NCBI RefSeq assembly: GCF_049445855.1
Contig: NZ_JBMSDV010000003.1
Location: forward strand, 186,001-250,000
DNA: 64,000 nt
From: JAGOCV01 sp049445855
GTDB lineage: Bacteria; Pseudomonadota; Gammaproteobacteria; Burkholderiales; Burkholderiaceae_C
Direction of reading: 5' to 3'
In this document: in pieces, positions 46,642 through 55,363 of the stretch
Position numbering within the stretch: the first letter of the stretch is position 1
Layout: the number at the start of each line of letters is the position of its first letter
The notes under the pieces: model-generated
Seen by the model: only the letters and a program-made list of their open reading frames with translations
Databases searched by the model: none
Told to the model about the DNA's origin: nothing
Made by a program: the position numbers and the translations under genes

Positions 46642-49600
46642 GTGAAGTTGCGTCACACGCTGCAGGCGCGCGTGGCCGTGCTGGTGATCGCGGCCGTGCT
46701 GCCGTTGGCTGCCTTCTCGGTCTACACCGCCTTGCGCGACGCGCGCTCGGCGGTCGAGCAGGCGCGCAGCACGCTGCTGACCTCCGCCTCGCTGGCCGCT
46801 ACCGGCCTCAATGCGACGACCGACTCCGTCCAGGGCCTGCTCACCGCCATGACCCGCGCGAACGACCTGCGCGACGGCTCCGTGAAGCATTGCCAGGCTT
46901 ACGTGAGCAAGTTGCGCGAGCAATTTCCCCAGTACACCAACTTCGGCATCATCGACATGGATGGCCGCATCCGATGCAGCAGCCGCGGCAACGACGGGCT
47001 GGACGTCAGCGACCGCCTCTATTTCAAGAATGCGGTGGCCAGCCGCGATTTCGCCATCGGCGACCATGTGAAGAGCCGTGTCACCGGCGCGGACGCCTTG
47101 GGATTCGGCCTGCCGATCTTCGAAGACGGGGGGCGCATGACCGGCGTGCTCTACGCCGCCATCGATCTCTCGATTTTCTCGCGCTCCGTCTCCGAAGCCA
47201 GGCTGCCACCCGGTGGGCGCATGAGCGTGGTGGACAACAAGGGCACGTTCCTGGCCCTGCAGACCGAGAACGCCGTGCGCGTCGGCGACCGCATCACCAG
47301 CCCCGAATTGCTGCAGGCCATCCAGCAGCGGCAGGCCGGCGTGGTGGAAGCCGCAGACACACAGGGCCGCGAGCGGATCTACGCATTTGCGCCGGGGCGC
47401 ACGAGTGGCGGCGGTGTCGGGCTGACGGTCACGATCAGCATGGATCGTGACCAGGTGCTGGCTGCGCCGCGGCAGGCCCTGTTGCTCGAGATGGCGGTCC
47501 TGTTCCTCCTGGCCACAGCGGGCTCGGCGGTCGCATGGGTGCTCGCCGGGCGTGCGCTCGTGCGCCCGGTGCAACGCATGCTCGACACGGCCGAGGAGGT
47601 GGCCAACGGCGCAGTGAACCGGCGCGTCGAACTCGGTCGCGGGGCGGCGTCGGAGTTGCAGAAGATGGGCGATGCGCTCAACTTCATGGCCGATGCGCTG
47701 CAGAAGCGCCAGCACGCGCTCGAAGCCGAACTGCGCAGCAGCCAGCAGGCGCGCGATACGCAGACGATGATCTTCAACAGCATGCAGGAAGGTCTCTGGG
47801 CCGTGGACACCGAAGGCACGCTGCTGCTGTACAACGAGGCGGCTGCGCGCGTGCTGCCGATCGAACCCATCATGCGGCCGGCCCCGGAATGGCCGGCGTA
47901 CTTCGGCGTGTACCTGCCGGACTCCGAGATCCACATGGCCGCGGAAAACCTGCCCTTGTCGCGCGCGCTGCAAGGTCAGTCGGGACAGAGCGACGTCCTG
48001 GTCCGCAACGAACTCGTGCCGCAAGGATGCGTGCTGCGCTGCAGCTACCGACCCATGACGGATGCGGGGCGCGTCGTCGGTGGCGTCGTGGTGTTCTCGG
48101 ACATCACAGAGCTGCGCAAGGCCGAGATCCAGGAGGCGCAGACCCACGAACGGCTGAAGGAAATCCAGCGCCGGCTGGTCGATGCGCTGCGCATCGGCCG
48201 CATCGGCAACTGGGAGCTCGACCTGCAGAGCGGTTCGCTCTGGTGGTCGGACGAGGTGCACGAGATCTTCGGAATCCCGCGTGGCAGTTTCGACGGCCGC
48301 CACGAGAGCCTCGTCGAGCGCATCCATCCGGACGACCGCGAGGTCTACCTGCGCCGGCGCGAAGACGCACTGCGCCGCCAGGCCACACTGGAGGTGGAAT
48401 TCCGCATCGTCATGCCGGACGGCTCGGTGCGCTGGGTGCAGCAGCGTGGTGAACTCCATCGCGACCTGCATGGCCGCCCGACCTCGCGCGCGGGCGTGGT
48501 GCAGGACATCACCTCGCGCAAGAAATCGGAAGCCGAACTCTTCCTGCTGCGCAATGCGGTGGACCATATCAACGACATCGTGATGATCGCGGAGCTCGAG
48601 GATGGCGACGCGCCCATGCTGCGCACGGTGTTCGTGAATGCCGCCGTGGAGCGGCTGACCGGTCACCCTGCAGACAGCGTGATCGGCAGGGACGCCCTGA
48701 GCTGCTACGGACCGGACATCGACAAAGAGACGCTCGCACGCATGCGCGACGCACTCGCGCGCGGCCTGCCGGTGCGCGAGCAACTGCTGGCCTGCACGCG
48801 CACCGGCGGCCAGCTCTGGCTGGAGTTCGACGTGGTGCCCTTCGTCGAGACCACAGGCAGCCAGCGCCACTGGATTCTCGTGGGCCGCGACATGACCGGG
48901 CGCAAGCTCACCGAATCCGCGCTGGCCGAAAGCGAGCAGCGCTACCAGGCGCTGTTCGAACAGGCGCCGCTGCCCATGTGGGTGTTCAACGAGCAGGGCG
49001 GCCAGTTCCTCGCGGTGAACGAGGCGGCCATTGCCCACTACGGCTACACGCGCGAGGAATTCATGTCGCGCACCTTGTATGACGTGCGGCCCGCGCGCGA
49101 ACGTGCGCGCATGACACAGCGCATCACCGAAGGCTATGAAGGCACGGCCCAGGGCTGGACACACCGCCGCAAGGATGGAGTGGAATTCCCGGTGGATGTG
49201 ATGTCACGCCCGGTGGTGTATGCCGGCATGCCGGCGCGCTTCGCCATCGTGCACGACATCTCGGCACGCGTGCAGGCCGAGCAGAACCTGCAGGAATACA
49301 TGTTCACGCTGCAGCGTTCCACCGATGCCAGCCAGATGGTCGTGTCGCACCAGACGCTGCAGGGCACCTTGCATGAGGTGGTGGAGCAGTCGCGGGCCGT
49401 CATCCGCGCCCACCAGGCCATCGTTTCGCTGGTCTACGGTGGCAACTGGGGCAACGCCGTGCATGCGGTGTCCATGTCCGACAAGTACGCGAACTACCGT
49501 GACTATGCGAGCGATCCCGACGGCAAGGGCATCTATTCCGTTGTCACGGAAACGAATCGCCCGATGCGCATGACGCAAGCGCAGCTCGAGGCGCACCCGC

Positions 49601-50961
49601 GCTGGCGCAATTTCGGGAACGATGCGGCGGCCCATCCGCCGATGCGCGGCTGGCTGGCCGTGCCCCTGATCAACCGGCACGGCGAGAACATCGGCGTGCT
49701 GCAATTGACCGACAAATACGAAGGCGAGTTCTCGCTGCAGGACGAATACGTGGCGATGGAAATGGCGCAGCTCGCGTCCATCGCGCTGGAGAACGTCAGC
49801 CTGCTCGAAGAAGTGCGTGCGCTGAACGCCGGCCTCGAGCAGAAGGTGGAAGAGCGCACGCGTGAACTGGCGCGCGAGCAGGCGCGTTACCGTGCGCTGT
49901 CGGACCAGGCGCCGCAGATCATCTGGAGCTACGAGCCCGGGCGCGGCGTCACCTACTTCAACCGCACCTGGTACGACCTCGTCGGCGGCACGGCCGACTA
50001 CTGGCTGGGCAACCGCTGGATGGAGGCCATCCACCCCGACGATCGCGACGAAGGCCTCGCCAACTGGACTGTGGCCCGGCAGGCGCGCACGGTCTACAAG
50101 GGCGAGCGGCGCCTGCGCGACAAGTACGGCCGCTATCACATCATGTCGTACCGGGGCGCGCCGGTGTTCGATGAGCACGGGCAGGTGATGTTGTGGGTCG
50201 GCATCGACACCGATGTCACCGAATCGAAGACGGTGGAAGCCGAGCTGCGCGAATCGAACCGCGAGCTCGAGGCGTTCTCGTACTCCGTCTCGCACGATCT
50301 GCGCTCGCCGCTCAACACCATCCACGGCTTCAGCAAGCTGCTGGCGCGCGAGCTGGGGCAGGACGGGCCGCAGAAGGTCACGCATTACCTCGAGCGCATC
50401 CAGGCGGCAGCCGGCTACATGGGGCAACTGATCGAAGACCTGTTGTCGCTCGCGCAGGTTTCGCGCGCCAACCTGCGCAGCGAACCGGTGGACCTGAGCG
50501 AGATGGCGCGCTCCATCGCCGATCGCCTGCGCCAGACCGAGCCGCAGCGCGACGTCACGGTCGATGTGGAAGGCGACATCCTGGTGCAGGGCGACCCGCG
50601 CCTGCTGCGCGTGGTGCTGGAAAACCTGCTGGGCAATGCGTGGAAGTTCACGGCCCACACGCCGGACGCGCGCATCACCGTCGGTTCACTGGACGACCGC
50701 CGTATTTTCTACGTCAGGGACAACGGCGCCGGCTTCGACATGACCTATGCCAACAAGCTGTTCGGCATGTTCCAGCGGCTGCACGCGGCGTCTGAATTCC
50801 CGGGTACGGGCATCGGCCTGGCCACCGTGCATCGCATCGTCACACGTCACCACGGGCGCGTGTGGGCGCACTCGGAGATCGGGAAGGGAGCCACGTTCTT
50901 CTGGACGCTGGGCGATCTCCTGCTGGCTGCGGGCCCGGTCGAACCTGATATTCCAACCTGA
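46642..50961 (+). CDS. multi-PAS/GAF membrane sensor histidine kinase
   Basis: A 1439-residue kinase starting at GTG 46642. Order: TM helix, periplasmic dCache-like sensor (about 35-270), TM, HAMP, then a series of PAS domains (segments TMIFNSMQEGLWAVDTEGTL, GNWELDLQSGSLWWSDEVHE, LFEQAPLPMWVFNEQGG mark three of them). Next come a GAF-like domain (RAHQAIVSLVYGGNWGNAVH), another PAS (QIIWSYEPGRGVTYFNRTWY), HisKA with His1218 in FSYSVSHDLRSPLNTIHGF, and HATPase (VRDNGAGFDMTYANKLFGMF). There is no C-terminal receiver. The phytochrome-type kinase core and the Rcp1-like partner suggest an environmental or redox/light input, but no chromophore domain is seen. Confidence 0.9.
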   Translation: MKLRHTLQARVAVLVIAAVLPLAAFSVYTALRDARSAVEQARSTLLTSASLAATGLNATTDSVQGLLTAMTRANDLRDGSVKHCQAYVSKLREQFPQYTNFGIIDMDGRIRCSSRGNDGLDVSDRLYFKNAVASRDFAIGDHVKSRVTGADALGFGLPIFEDGGRMTGVLYAAIDLSIFSRSVSEARLPPGGRMSVVDNKGTFLALQTENAVRVGDRITSPELLQAIQQRQAGVVEAADTQGRERIYAFAPGRTSGGGVGLTVTISMDRDQVLAAPRQALLLEMAVLFLLATAGSAVAWVLAGRALVRPVQRMLDTAEEVANGAVNRRVELGRGAASELQKMGDALNFMADALQKRQHALEAELRSSQQARDTQTMIFNSMQEGLWAVDTEGTLLLYNEAAARVLPIEPIMRPAPEWPAYFGVYLPDSEIHMAAENLPLSRALQGQSGQSDVLVRNELVPQGCVLRCSYRPMTDAGRVVGGVVVFSDITELRKAEIQEAQTHERLKEIQRRLVDALRIGRIGNWELDLQSGSLWWSDEVHEIFGIPRGSFDGRHESLVERIHPDDREVYLRRREDALRRQATLEVEFRIVMPDGSVRWVQQRGELHRDLHGRPTSRAGVVQDITSRKKSEAELFLLRNAVDHINDIVMIAELEDGDAPMLRTVFVNAAVERLTGHPADSVIGRDALSCYGPDIDKETLARMRDALARGLPVREQLLACTRTGGQLWLEFDVVPFVETTGSQRHWILVGRDMTGRKLTESALAESEQRYQALFEQAPLPMWVFNEQGGQFLAVNEAAIAHYGYTREEFMSRTLYDVRPARERARMTQRITEGYEGTAQGWTHRRKDGVEFPVDVMSRPVVYAGMPARFAIVHDISARVQAEQNLQEYMFTLQRSTDASQMVVSHQTLQGTLHEVVEQSRAVIRAHQAIVSLVYGGNWGNAVHAVSMSDKYANYRDYASDPDGKGIYSVVTETNRPMRMTQAQLEAHPRWRNFGNDAAAHPPMRGWLAVPLINRHGENIGVLQLTDKYEGEFSLQDEYVAMEMAQLASIALENVSLLEEVRALNAGLEQKVEERTRELAREQARYRALSDQAPQIIWSYEPGRGVTYFNRTWYDLVGGTADYWLGNRWMEAIHPDDRDEGLANWTVARQARTVYKGERRLRDKYGRYHIMSYRGAPVFDEHGQVMLWVGIDTDVTESKTVEAELRESNRELEAFSYSVSHDLRSPLNTIHGFSKLLARELGQDGPQKVTHYLERIQAAAGYMGQLIEDLLSLAQVSRANLRSEPVDLSEMARSIADRLRQTEPQRDVTVDVEGDILVQGDPRLLRVVLENLLGNAWKFTAHTPDARITVGSLDDRRIFYVRDNGAGFDMTYANKLFGMFQRLHAASEFPGTGIGLATVHRIVTRHHGRVWAHSEIGKGATFFWTLGDLLLAAGPVEPDIPT

Positions 50962-50977
50962 TTTGATGCGAGATTTT

Positions 50978-50995
50978 TGATGAAACTGATGAAAA
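50978..50995 (+). repeat. tandem 9-bp repeat upstream of the HTH-receiver gene
   Basis: TGATGAAAC (50978-50986) followed by TGATGAAAA (50987-50995). It resembles the CTGATAAAT pair at 46148-46165 and is again followed by a GCT-A block. It lies 55 bp before the start codon in an AT-rich gap with T-runs, so it is a likely regulatory site. Confidence 0.45.
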
Positions 50996-51049
50996 CGCTA
51001 AAATCGCCGCAGCTTTTTGTTGATTTTTTGACTTACGTCGAGTGCTGCC

Positions 51050-51700
51050 ATGTCCAACCGTAACTCCCAGCTGGAAGACTCTGCCCTGCCGGCGGACGCG
51101 GCAGGCGAAGACAGTTTCTGCGGCACGTCCTACGCCGCCAAGCTGCTGGGCATGTCGGTGGCCACCGTGCAGTCGCTCGTGGAACGCGGCGAAATCGAAG
51201 CGTGGAAAACCCGCGGCGGGCACCGGCGCATCTCGATCAAGTCCATCAACCAGTATCTTCGCGACAACCAGCCGCAATCCGTCTTTGCCGAAAGCGAGCC
51301 GCCCACCAGCCTGCACGTGCTGGTCGTCGAGGACGACGAGAACACACGCGAGCTCTACAAGGCCTGTTTCGAGGAGTGGAGCCTGCCGGTGGACTTGTCG
51401 CTCATGGGCTCGGTGCTCGAGGCGCTGGTGGACATCGCCACGCTGCGGCCCGACCTGCTGATCACCGACCTGGACATGCCCGGCGTGGACGGCATGGAAA
51501 TGCTCAAGGTCTTGCGCCGCAACCCCGCGCTTGCGAACATGCAGGTGCTGGCGGTGACCGGCATGAACGAGGAAGCGGTCAACGCGCGTGGGGGGCTGCC
51601 GGCAGGCACGCTGTTCCGCCAGAAACCGCTGAACTTCGACTGGCTGCAAGGCTACGTGACCGCGCTGCTCACCGCCATCCGTGCGGCACGCGGGGGCTGA
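51050..51700 (+). CDS. HTH (MerR/excisionase-like) plus receiver domain protein
   Basis: A 216-residue response regulator with inverted domain order. A DNA-binding domain lies at about residues 25-75 (SYAAKLLGMSVATVQSLVERGEIEAWKTRGGHRRI, the HTH_17/BldC-type fold). A receiver follows at about 88-210 (VLVVEDDENTRELYKACF, Asp in LLITDLDMPGVDGMEML, Lys in FRQKPLN). Most response regulators have the receiver first. It probably binds DNA under control of the kinase encoded 12 bp downstream. Confidence 0.88.
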   Translation: MSNRNSQLEDSALPADAAGEDSFCGTSYAAKLLGMSVATVQSLVERGEIEAWKTRGGHRRISIKSINQYLRDNQPQSVFAESEPPTSLHVLVVEDDENTRELYKACFEEWSLPVDLSLMGSVLEALVDIATLRPDLLITDLDMPGVDGMEMLKVLRRNPALANMQVLAVTGMNEEAVNARGGLPAGTLFRQKPLNFDWLQGYVTALLTAIRAARGG

Positions 51701-51712
51701 AGAGGAGAGGCA

Positions 51713-53278
51713 ATGGGGACTGAGGACGACGGCGCGCCGCAGGGAGACCTGGGCGAGCTGGCCAGCGAAGGCATCCTCGTGCTGGACAGTGCGGGCGTCG
51801 TCGTGCGTGCCAACATCCGCGCACATGAACTCATACCGGGCATCGTTTCCACGCTGAAAGGCGCTGAATTCTGGGACGTCATTCCCGAAGACGTGGTCGA
51901 CCAGCACCAGAGCCACGTGAACCGTGCGTTGCAGTCCGGCAAGACCTACACCGTGCTGCACCACGATGAATTCGCCGGCCGCTGGGTCGAATACGCCTTC
52001 ATGCCGGCGGGCGACATCGTGGTCGTGCACCTGCGCGACGTGAGCGACCGCCACCGCCTGATGGGCCTGCTGCGCGAGAGCGAGCGGCGCAGCCAGGGCC
52101 TGTTCGAGGCGAACCCGAACGTGATGTGGGTGTTCGACACCGAGTCGCTGCAGATCCTGGCGGTCAACCGCGCGGCCATCCGCTTCTACGGCTATTCGCG
52201 TGACGACTTCCTGGCCATGACGGCCAACAAGCTCTATCCCGACAGTGACGAAAAGGAACTGCGCAACTCGCTCCCGGTGATGGACGCCCATCCCTCTGCC
52301 GGCGCGGGCACGCGGCTGTGCAAGCAGCGCAAGCGCGGCGGCCAGGTGCAGATGGTCGAACTCTCCGGCATGGTGATCGACTGGAGCGGCAAGCGCGCCG
52401 TGCTGGTCACGCTGGCCGACGTGACGGCGCGTTATCTGTCGGATGCGCAGTTGCGCAACGAGAACGCCGAGCTCGAGTTGCGCATGAAGGAGCGCACGCG
52501 CGCGCTGCAGGACGCATTGCGTGAACTCGGCGCGCTGCAGTACGCCATGTCGCACGACATGCAGTCGCCCCTGCACGCCGTGGATGGCTTCACCAAGGTG
52601 CTGCTCAGCCAGTATGGCGAAGCACTGGGTGAGCAGGGCCGTCACTACCTCAACCGCATCCGCGCGGGCACCGAGAAGATGGCCCGGCTGATCGAGGACC
52701 TGCGCATGCTCTCGCGCATCTCGCGCCTGGCCATGAATCCGCAGGAACTGGACCTTTCCGCGCTGGCCCTGCAGGTGATGGAAAACCTGCGGAAGCGCGA
52801 GCCGTCGCGCGTGGTCGATCTGGAGATCGAGCCCGGCCTCACCGTTTTCGGTGACCAGGAGCTGGTCACCACCGCGTTGATGGCGATGCTGGACAACGCG
52901 TGGAAGTTCACCTCCCGCAAGGAGCAGACCTGGATCAAGGTCGGCGTGGCCCTGGGCAAGAACCGCGAAGAGCGCGTGCTGTTCGTCTCGGACAACGGCG
53001 CGGGCTACGATCCGGCCTATTCGTCCAAACTGTTCACCGCATTCCAGCGGCTGCATTCGTCGGCCGACTTCCCGGGCGCTGGCCTGGGTCTCGTGCTCGT
53101 GCAGCGGGTGGCCATGCGACATGGCGGGCAGGTGTGGTCCGAGTCGACCCCGATGTCGGGGGCGACCTTCTACCTCTCACTGCCGGTGAAGGACGCAAGC
53201 ACCAAACCCGAAGCGGCCACCGGCGCGGCGTCCGCGTCGAGCGGCCTGCCCACGCAGGTTCAAACCGCGAACCGGTAA
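51713..53278 (+). CDS. PAS-domain sensor histidine kinase (cytosolic)
   Basis: A 521-residue kinase with two PAS domains (SEGILVLDSAGVVVRANIRA, then LFEANPNVMWVFDTESLQIL), a coiled coil, HisKA with His281 in YAMSHDMQSPLHAVDGF, and HATPase (VSDNGAGYDPAYSSKLFTAF, FPGAGLGLVLVQRV). It has no membrane segment. Its kinase core resembles the large kinase at 46642, so the two are probably paralogues. The cognate regulator is the HTH-receiver protein upstream. The last 19 bp overlap the convergent MBL gene. Confidence 0.9.
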   Translation: MGTEDDGAPQGDLGELASEGILVLDSAGVVVRANIRAHELIPGIVSTLKGAEFWDVIPEDVVDQHQSHVNRALQSGKTYTVLHHDEFAGRWVEYAFMPAGDIVVVHLRDVSDRHRLMGLLRESERRSQGLFEANPNVMWVFDTESLQILAVNRAAIRFYGYSRDDFLAMTANKLYPDSDEKELRNSLPVMDAHPSAGAGTRLCKQRKRGGQVQMVELSGMVIDWSGKRAVLVTLADVTARYLSDAQLRNENAELELRMKERTRALQDALRELGALQYAMSHDMQSPLHAVDGFTKVLLSQYGEALGEQGRHYLNRIRAGTEKMARLIEDLRMLSRISRLAMNPQELDLSALALQVMENLRKREPSRVVDLEIEPGLTVFGDQELVTTALMAMLDNAWKFTSRKEQTWIKVGVALGKNREERVLFVSDNGAGYDPAYSSKLFTAFQRLHSSADFPGAGLGLVLVQRVAMRHGGQVWSESTPMSGATFYLSLPVKDASTKPEAATGAASASSGLPTQVQTANR

Positions 53279-54324
53279 ACCCCGTCCGGGTGCAGCGTGC
53301 GCCGCACCTGACCCGCGAACCACAGCGCATGCAGGTGCGCCACCGATTCCCCCATGGCGAACGTCGTCTGGTGCAGGTCGAGCTCGCGCCTGAAGAGCAG
53401 CGGCAGCACGTCCGCCGCGCTCTGCGGCGCTTCGGTGCAGGCCTGCAGCAGTTCCGCCAGCCGATCGCGGTGATGGTCGTGCAACTGGCGGATGCGCGCA
53501 TGCAGGCCCGTGAACGGCTTGCCGTGTGAAGGCAGCACGAGCGTCGCCGGATCCAGCGGGGCGAACCGGTCGATCGAGTCGAGGAACTGGCGCAGCGGGT
53601 TCGACTCGGGTTCCATCTCCTGCACGCTCACGTTGGTGGAGATGCGCGGCAGCATCATGTCGCCGCTGATGAGGATTTTGTCGTCCGCGCAATGCAGCGC
53701 GATGTGTTCGGGCGAATGGCCATAGCCGTCGATGCAGGTCCATTGACGGTGGCCGATGGTGATGACGTCGCCGTCCATCATGCGACGGAAGCTGCGCGGC
53801 ACGTCGGGCACCATGCTCGGGTAGTAGCTGGCGCGCCCGCGGATCTGCTGGATGGCCCCGGGGTCCGCCAGGCCGTGCAGCATGAAGAAGTCCGCCGCGC
53901 GATCGCCGCCGAAGCCGATGGTGCTCTGCGACGCGAGCCGCGCCGAGTGGTAGTCGGTCGAGCTGATCCACAGTGGCGCTTTCCAGCGCTCGCACAGCCA
54001 GTGCGCGAGGCCGATGTGGTCCGGATGCATGTGCGTCACGATCACACGCAGCACGGGCCGGCCTTCGAGCTGTGTCGCGAAGATCTGCTCCCAGTGCGCC
54101 TTGGGCTCGTCGTGCGAGATGCAGCAGTCCACCACCGTCCAGCCCTCCACCAGGCCGTCCGGTCCGGGCATCGCATCGCGCAACAACCAGAGGTTGATGT
54201 GGTTCAGCGCAAATGGCAGCGGCATGCGGATCCAGCGGATGCCGGGTGCGACCTCCACGGTCTCGCCGGACGCAGGCAGTGTGTCGCCAAGGGTGTAGGT
54301 CAGTTCCTGTTCGAGTGGGTTCAT
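53260..54324 (-). CDS. MBL-fold metallohydrolase
   Basis: A 354-residue metallo-beta-lactamase-fold protein with zinc motif VTHMHPDHIGLAHW, later His in YGHSPEHIALHC, Asp in LISGDMMLPR and His in VLPSHGKPF. A C-terminal helical extension with LDLHQTTFAMGESVAHLHAL resembles the MBL hydrolases often found beside acyl-CoA dehydrogenase operons, where a thioesterase or lactonase role has been suggested. It is divergent from liuR. Confidence 0.88.
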   Translation of the reverse strand: MNPLEQELTYTLGDTLPASGETVEVAPGIRWIRMPLPFALNHINLWLLRDAMPGPDGLVEGWTVVDCCISHDEPKAHWEQIFATQLEGRPVLRVIVTHMHPDHIGLAHWLCERWKAPLWISSTDYHSARLASQSTIGFGGDRAADFFMLHGLADPGAIQQIRGRASYYPSMVPDVPRSFRRMMDGDVITIGHRQWTCIDGYGHSPEHIALHCADDKILISGDMMLPRISTNVSVQEMEPESNPLRQFLDSIDRFAPLDPATLVLPSHGKPFTGLHARIRQLHDHHRDRLAELLQACTEAPQSAADVLPLLFRRELDLHQTTFAMGESVAHLHALWFAGQVRRTLHPDGVYRFAV

Positions 54325-54381
54325 GCGGGAAAACGGGTCATGCAGGTCCGGATGGCGGGCCGTCCGGCGGTTGTGTGAGAA

Positions 54382-54412
54382 TTGACGTTAACGTAAACGT
54401 CAGATGTAATTC
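54382..54412 (+). promoter_or_regulatory. LiuR operator within a MerR-type promoter
   Basis: TGACGTT (54383-54389) and AACGTCA (54396-54402) form a perfect inverted repeat with a 6-bp centre. It sits between TTGACG (54382-54387) and TAATTC (54407-54412), which are 19 bp apart, the over-long spacing used by MerR-family activators. The motif resembles LiuR sites (TTGACGT... type). Control of liuR and of the genes behind it is inferred. Confidence 0.7.
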
Positions 54413-54451
54413 CGCCCATTCTAGGGATGTGCCGCACAACGTGCAGGAACC

Positions 54452-54853
54452 ATGGCCACCAGCAGCAGCTTCACCATCAGCGACCTGGCTCGCGAGTTCG
54501 ACCTCACCACGCGGGCCATCCGCTTCTATGAGGACATGGGCCTGCTTTCGCCCAAGCGCGAAGGCCCGGGCGGCCGCAACCGCGTGTATTCGGCGCGCGA
54601 CCGCACGCGCCTGAAGCTCACACTGCGCGCCAAGCGCCTGGGCCTGTCGCTCACAGAAGCGCGCGAGATCATCGACATGTACGACAGCCCGCGCGACACC
54701 GCGCCGCAACTGCGCAAGTTCCTGGACATCCTGGGCGCGCACCGCAAGCAGCTGGAAGAGCAGATGGGCGAGATCCAGGCCAACCTGGACGAAGTGCGCA
54801 CGCATGAGAAGGAAGCGCGCGCATTGCTGGCGAAGTCGGACAAGAGCCGTTGA
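54452..54853 (+). CDS. liuR: MerR-family regulator of branched-chain acid catabolism
   Basis: A 133-residue MerR protein: FTISDLAREFDLTTRAIRFYEDMGLL is the HTH, followed by RLKLTLRAKRLGLSLTEAREII and a coiled-coil dimer helix. No metal-binding Cys are present. The RKQLEEQMGEIQANLDEV tail and the following isovaleryl-CoA dehydrogenase fit LiuR, which senses leucine-degradation acyl-CoAs in proteobacteria. Its own operator lies upstream. Confidence 0.88.
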   Translation: MATSSSFTISDLAREFDLTTRAIRFYEDMGLLSPKREGPGGRNRVYSARDRTRLKLTLRAKRLGLSLTEAREIIDMYDSPRDTAPQLRKFLDILGAHRKQLEEQMGEIQANLDEVRTHEKEARALLAKSDKSR

Positions 54854-54866
54854 AGCCGGGGGACGC

Positions 54867-55328
54867 GTGGACGCAACGAACTTCAAGACCGCCGACGCCG
54901 CCTACGCCGACCGCGTGCGCGCCAGCTTCGCGCGCCAGGCGGCCATGGACACGCTCGGCGCATCGCTCGTGTCGGTGGAGCCCGGCGTCGTCTGCATCGA
55001 GCTCGACTGGGCGCAGAAGCTCACGCAGCAGCATGGCTTCCTGCATGCGGGCATGGTGGCGACCGTGCTCGACTCGGCCTGTGGCTACGCGGCCTTCACG
55101 CTGATGCCGGCCGACGCCGCAGTGCTCACCATCGAGTTCAAGATCAACCTGCTGGCGCCCGCGAAGGGCCAGCGCTTCCGCATGACGGGCACGGTGATCA
55201 AGCCGGGCCGGACGGTCACCGTATGCGAAGGTCGCGCCATCGCGCTGGACGACGGGCGCGAGAAGCTGGTCGCCACCATGGGCTGCACGCTCATGACGGT
55301 ACAGGGCCGCGAAGGCATCCAGCACTGA
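54867..55328 (+). CDS. hotdog-fold acyl-CoA thioesterase (PaaI-like)
   Basis: About 153 residues from GTG 54867, preceded by GGGGGA. The hotdog core has QQHGFLHAGMVATVLDSACGYAA, which is the PaaI signature with the catalytic Asp after HAGM. It probably hydrolyses branched or aromatic acyl-CoA to prevent CoA trapping. It lies 13 bp after liuR, inside the same operon. Confidence 0.85.
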   Translation: MDATNFKTADAAYADRVRASFARQAAMDTLGASLVSVEPGVVCIELDWAQKLTQQHGFLHAGMVATVLDSACGYAAFTLMPADAAVLTIEFKINLLAPAKGQRFRMTGTVIKPGRTVTVCEGRAIALDDGREKLVATMGCTLMTVQGREGIQH

Positions 55329-55363
55329 GCACTCACACAAAGAGAAATTCCAAGGAGACACGC

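Noticed and set aside
46603..49164. An 853-codon reading frame opposite to the large PAS kinase
   Set aside because: Fully antisense to a well-supported kinase, rich in His/Arg/Ala/Val as expected of a GC shadow; no domain recognised.
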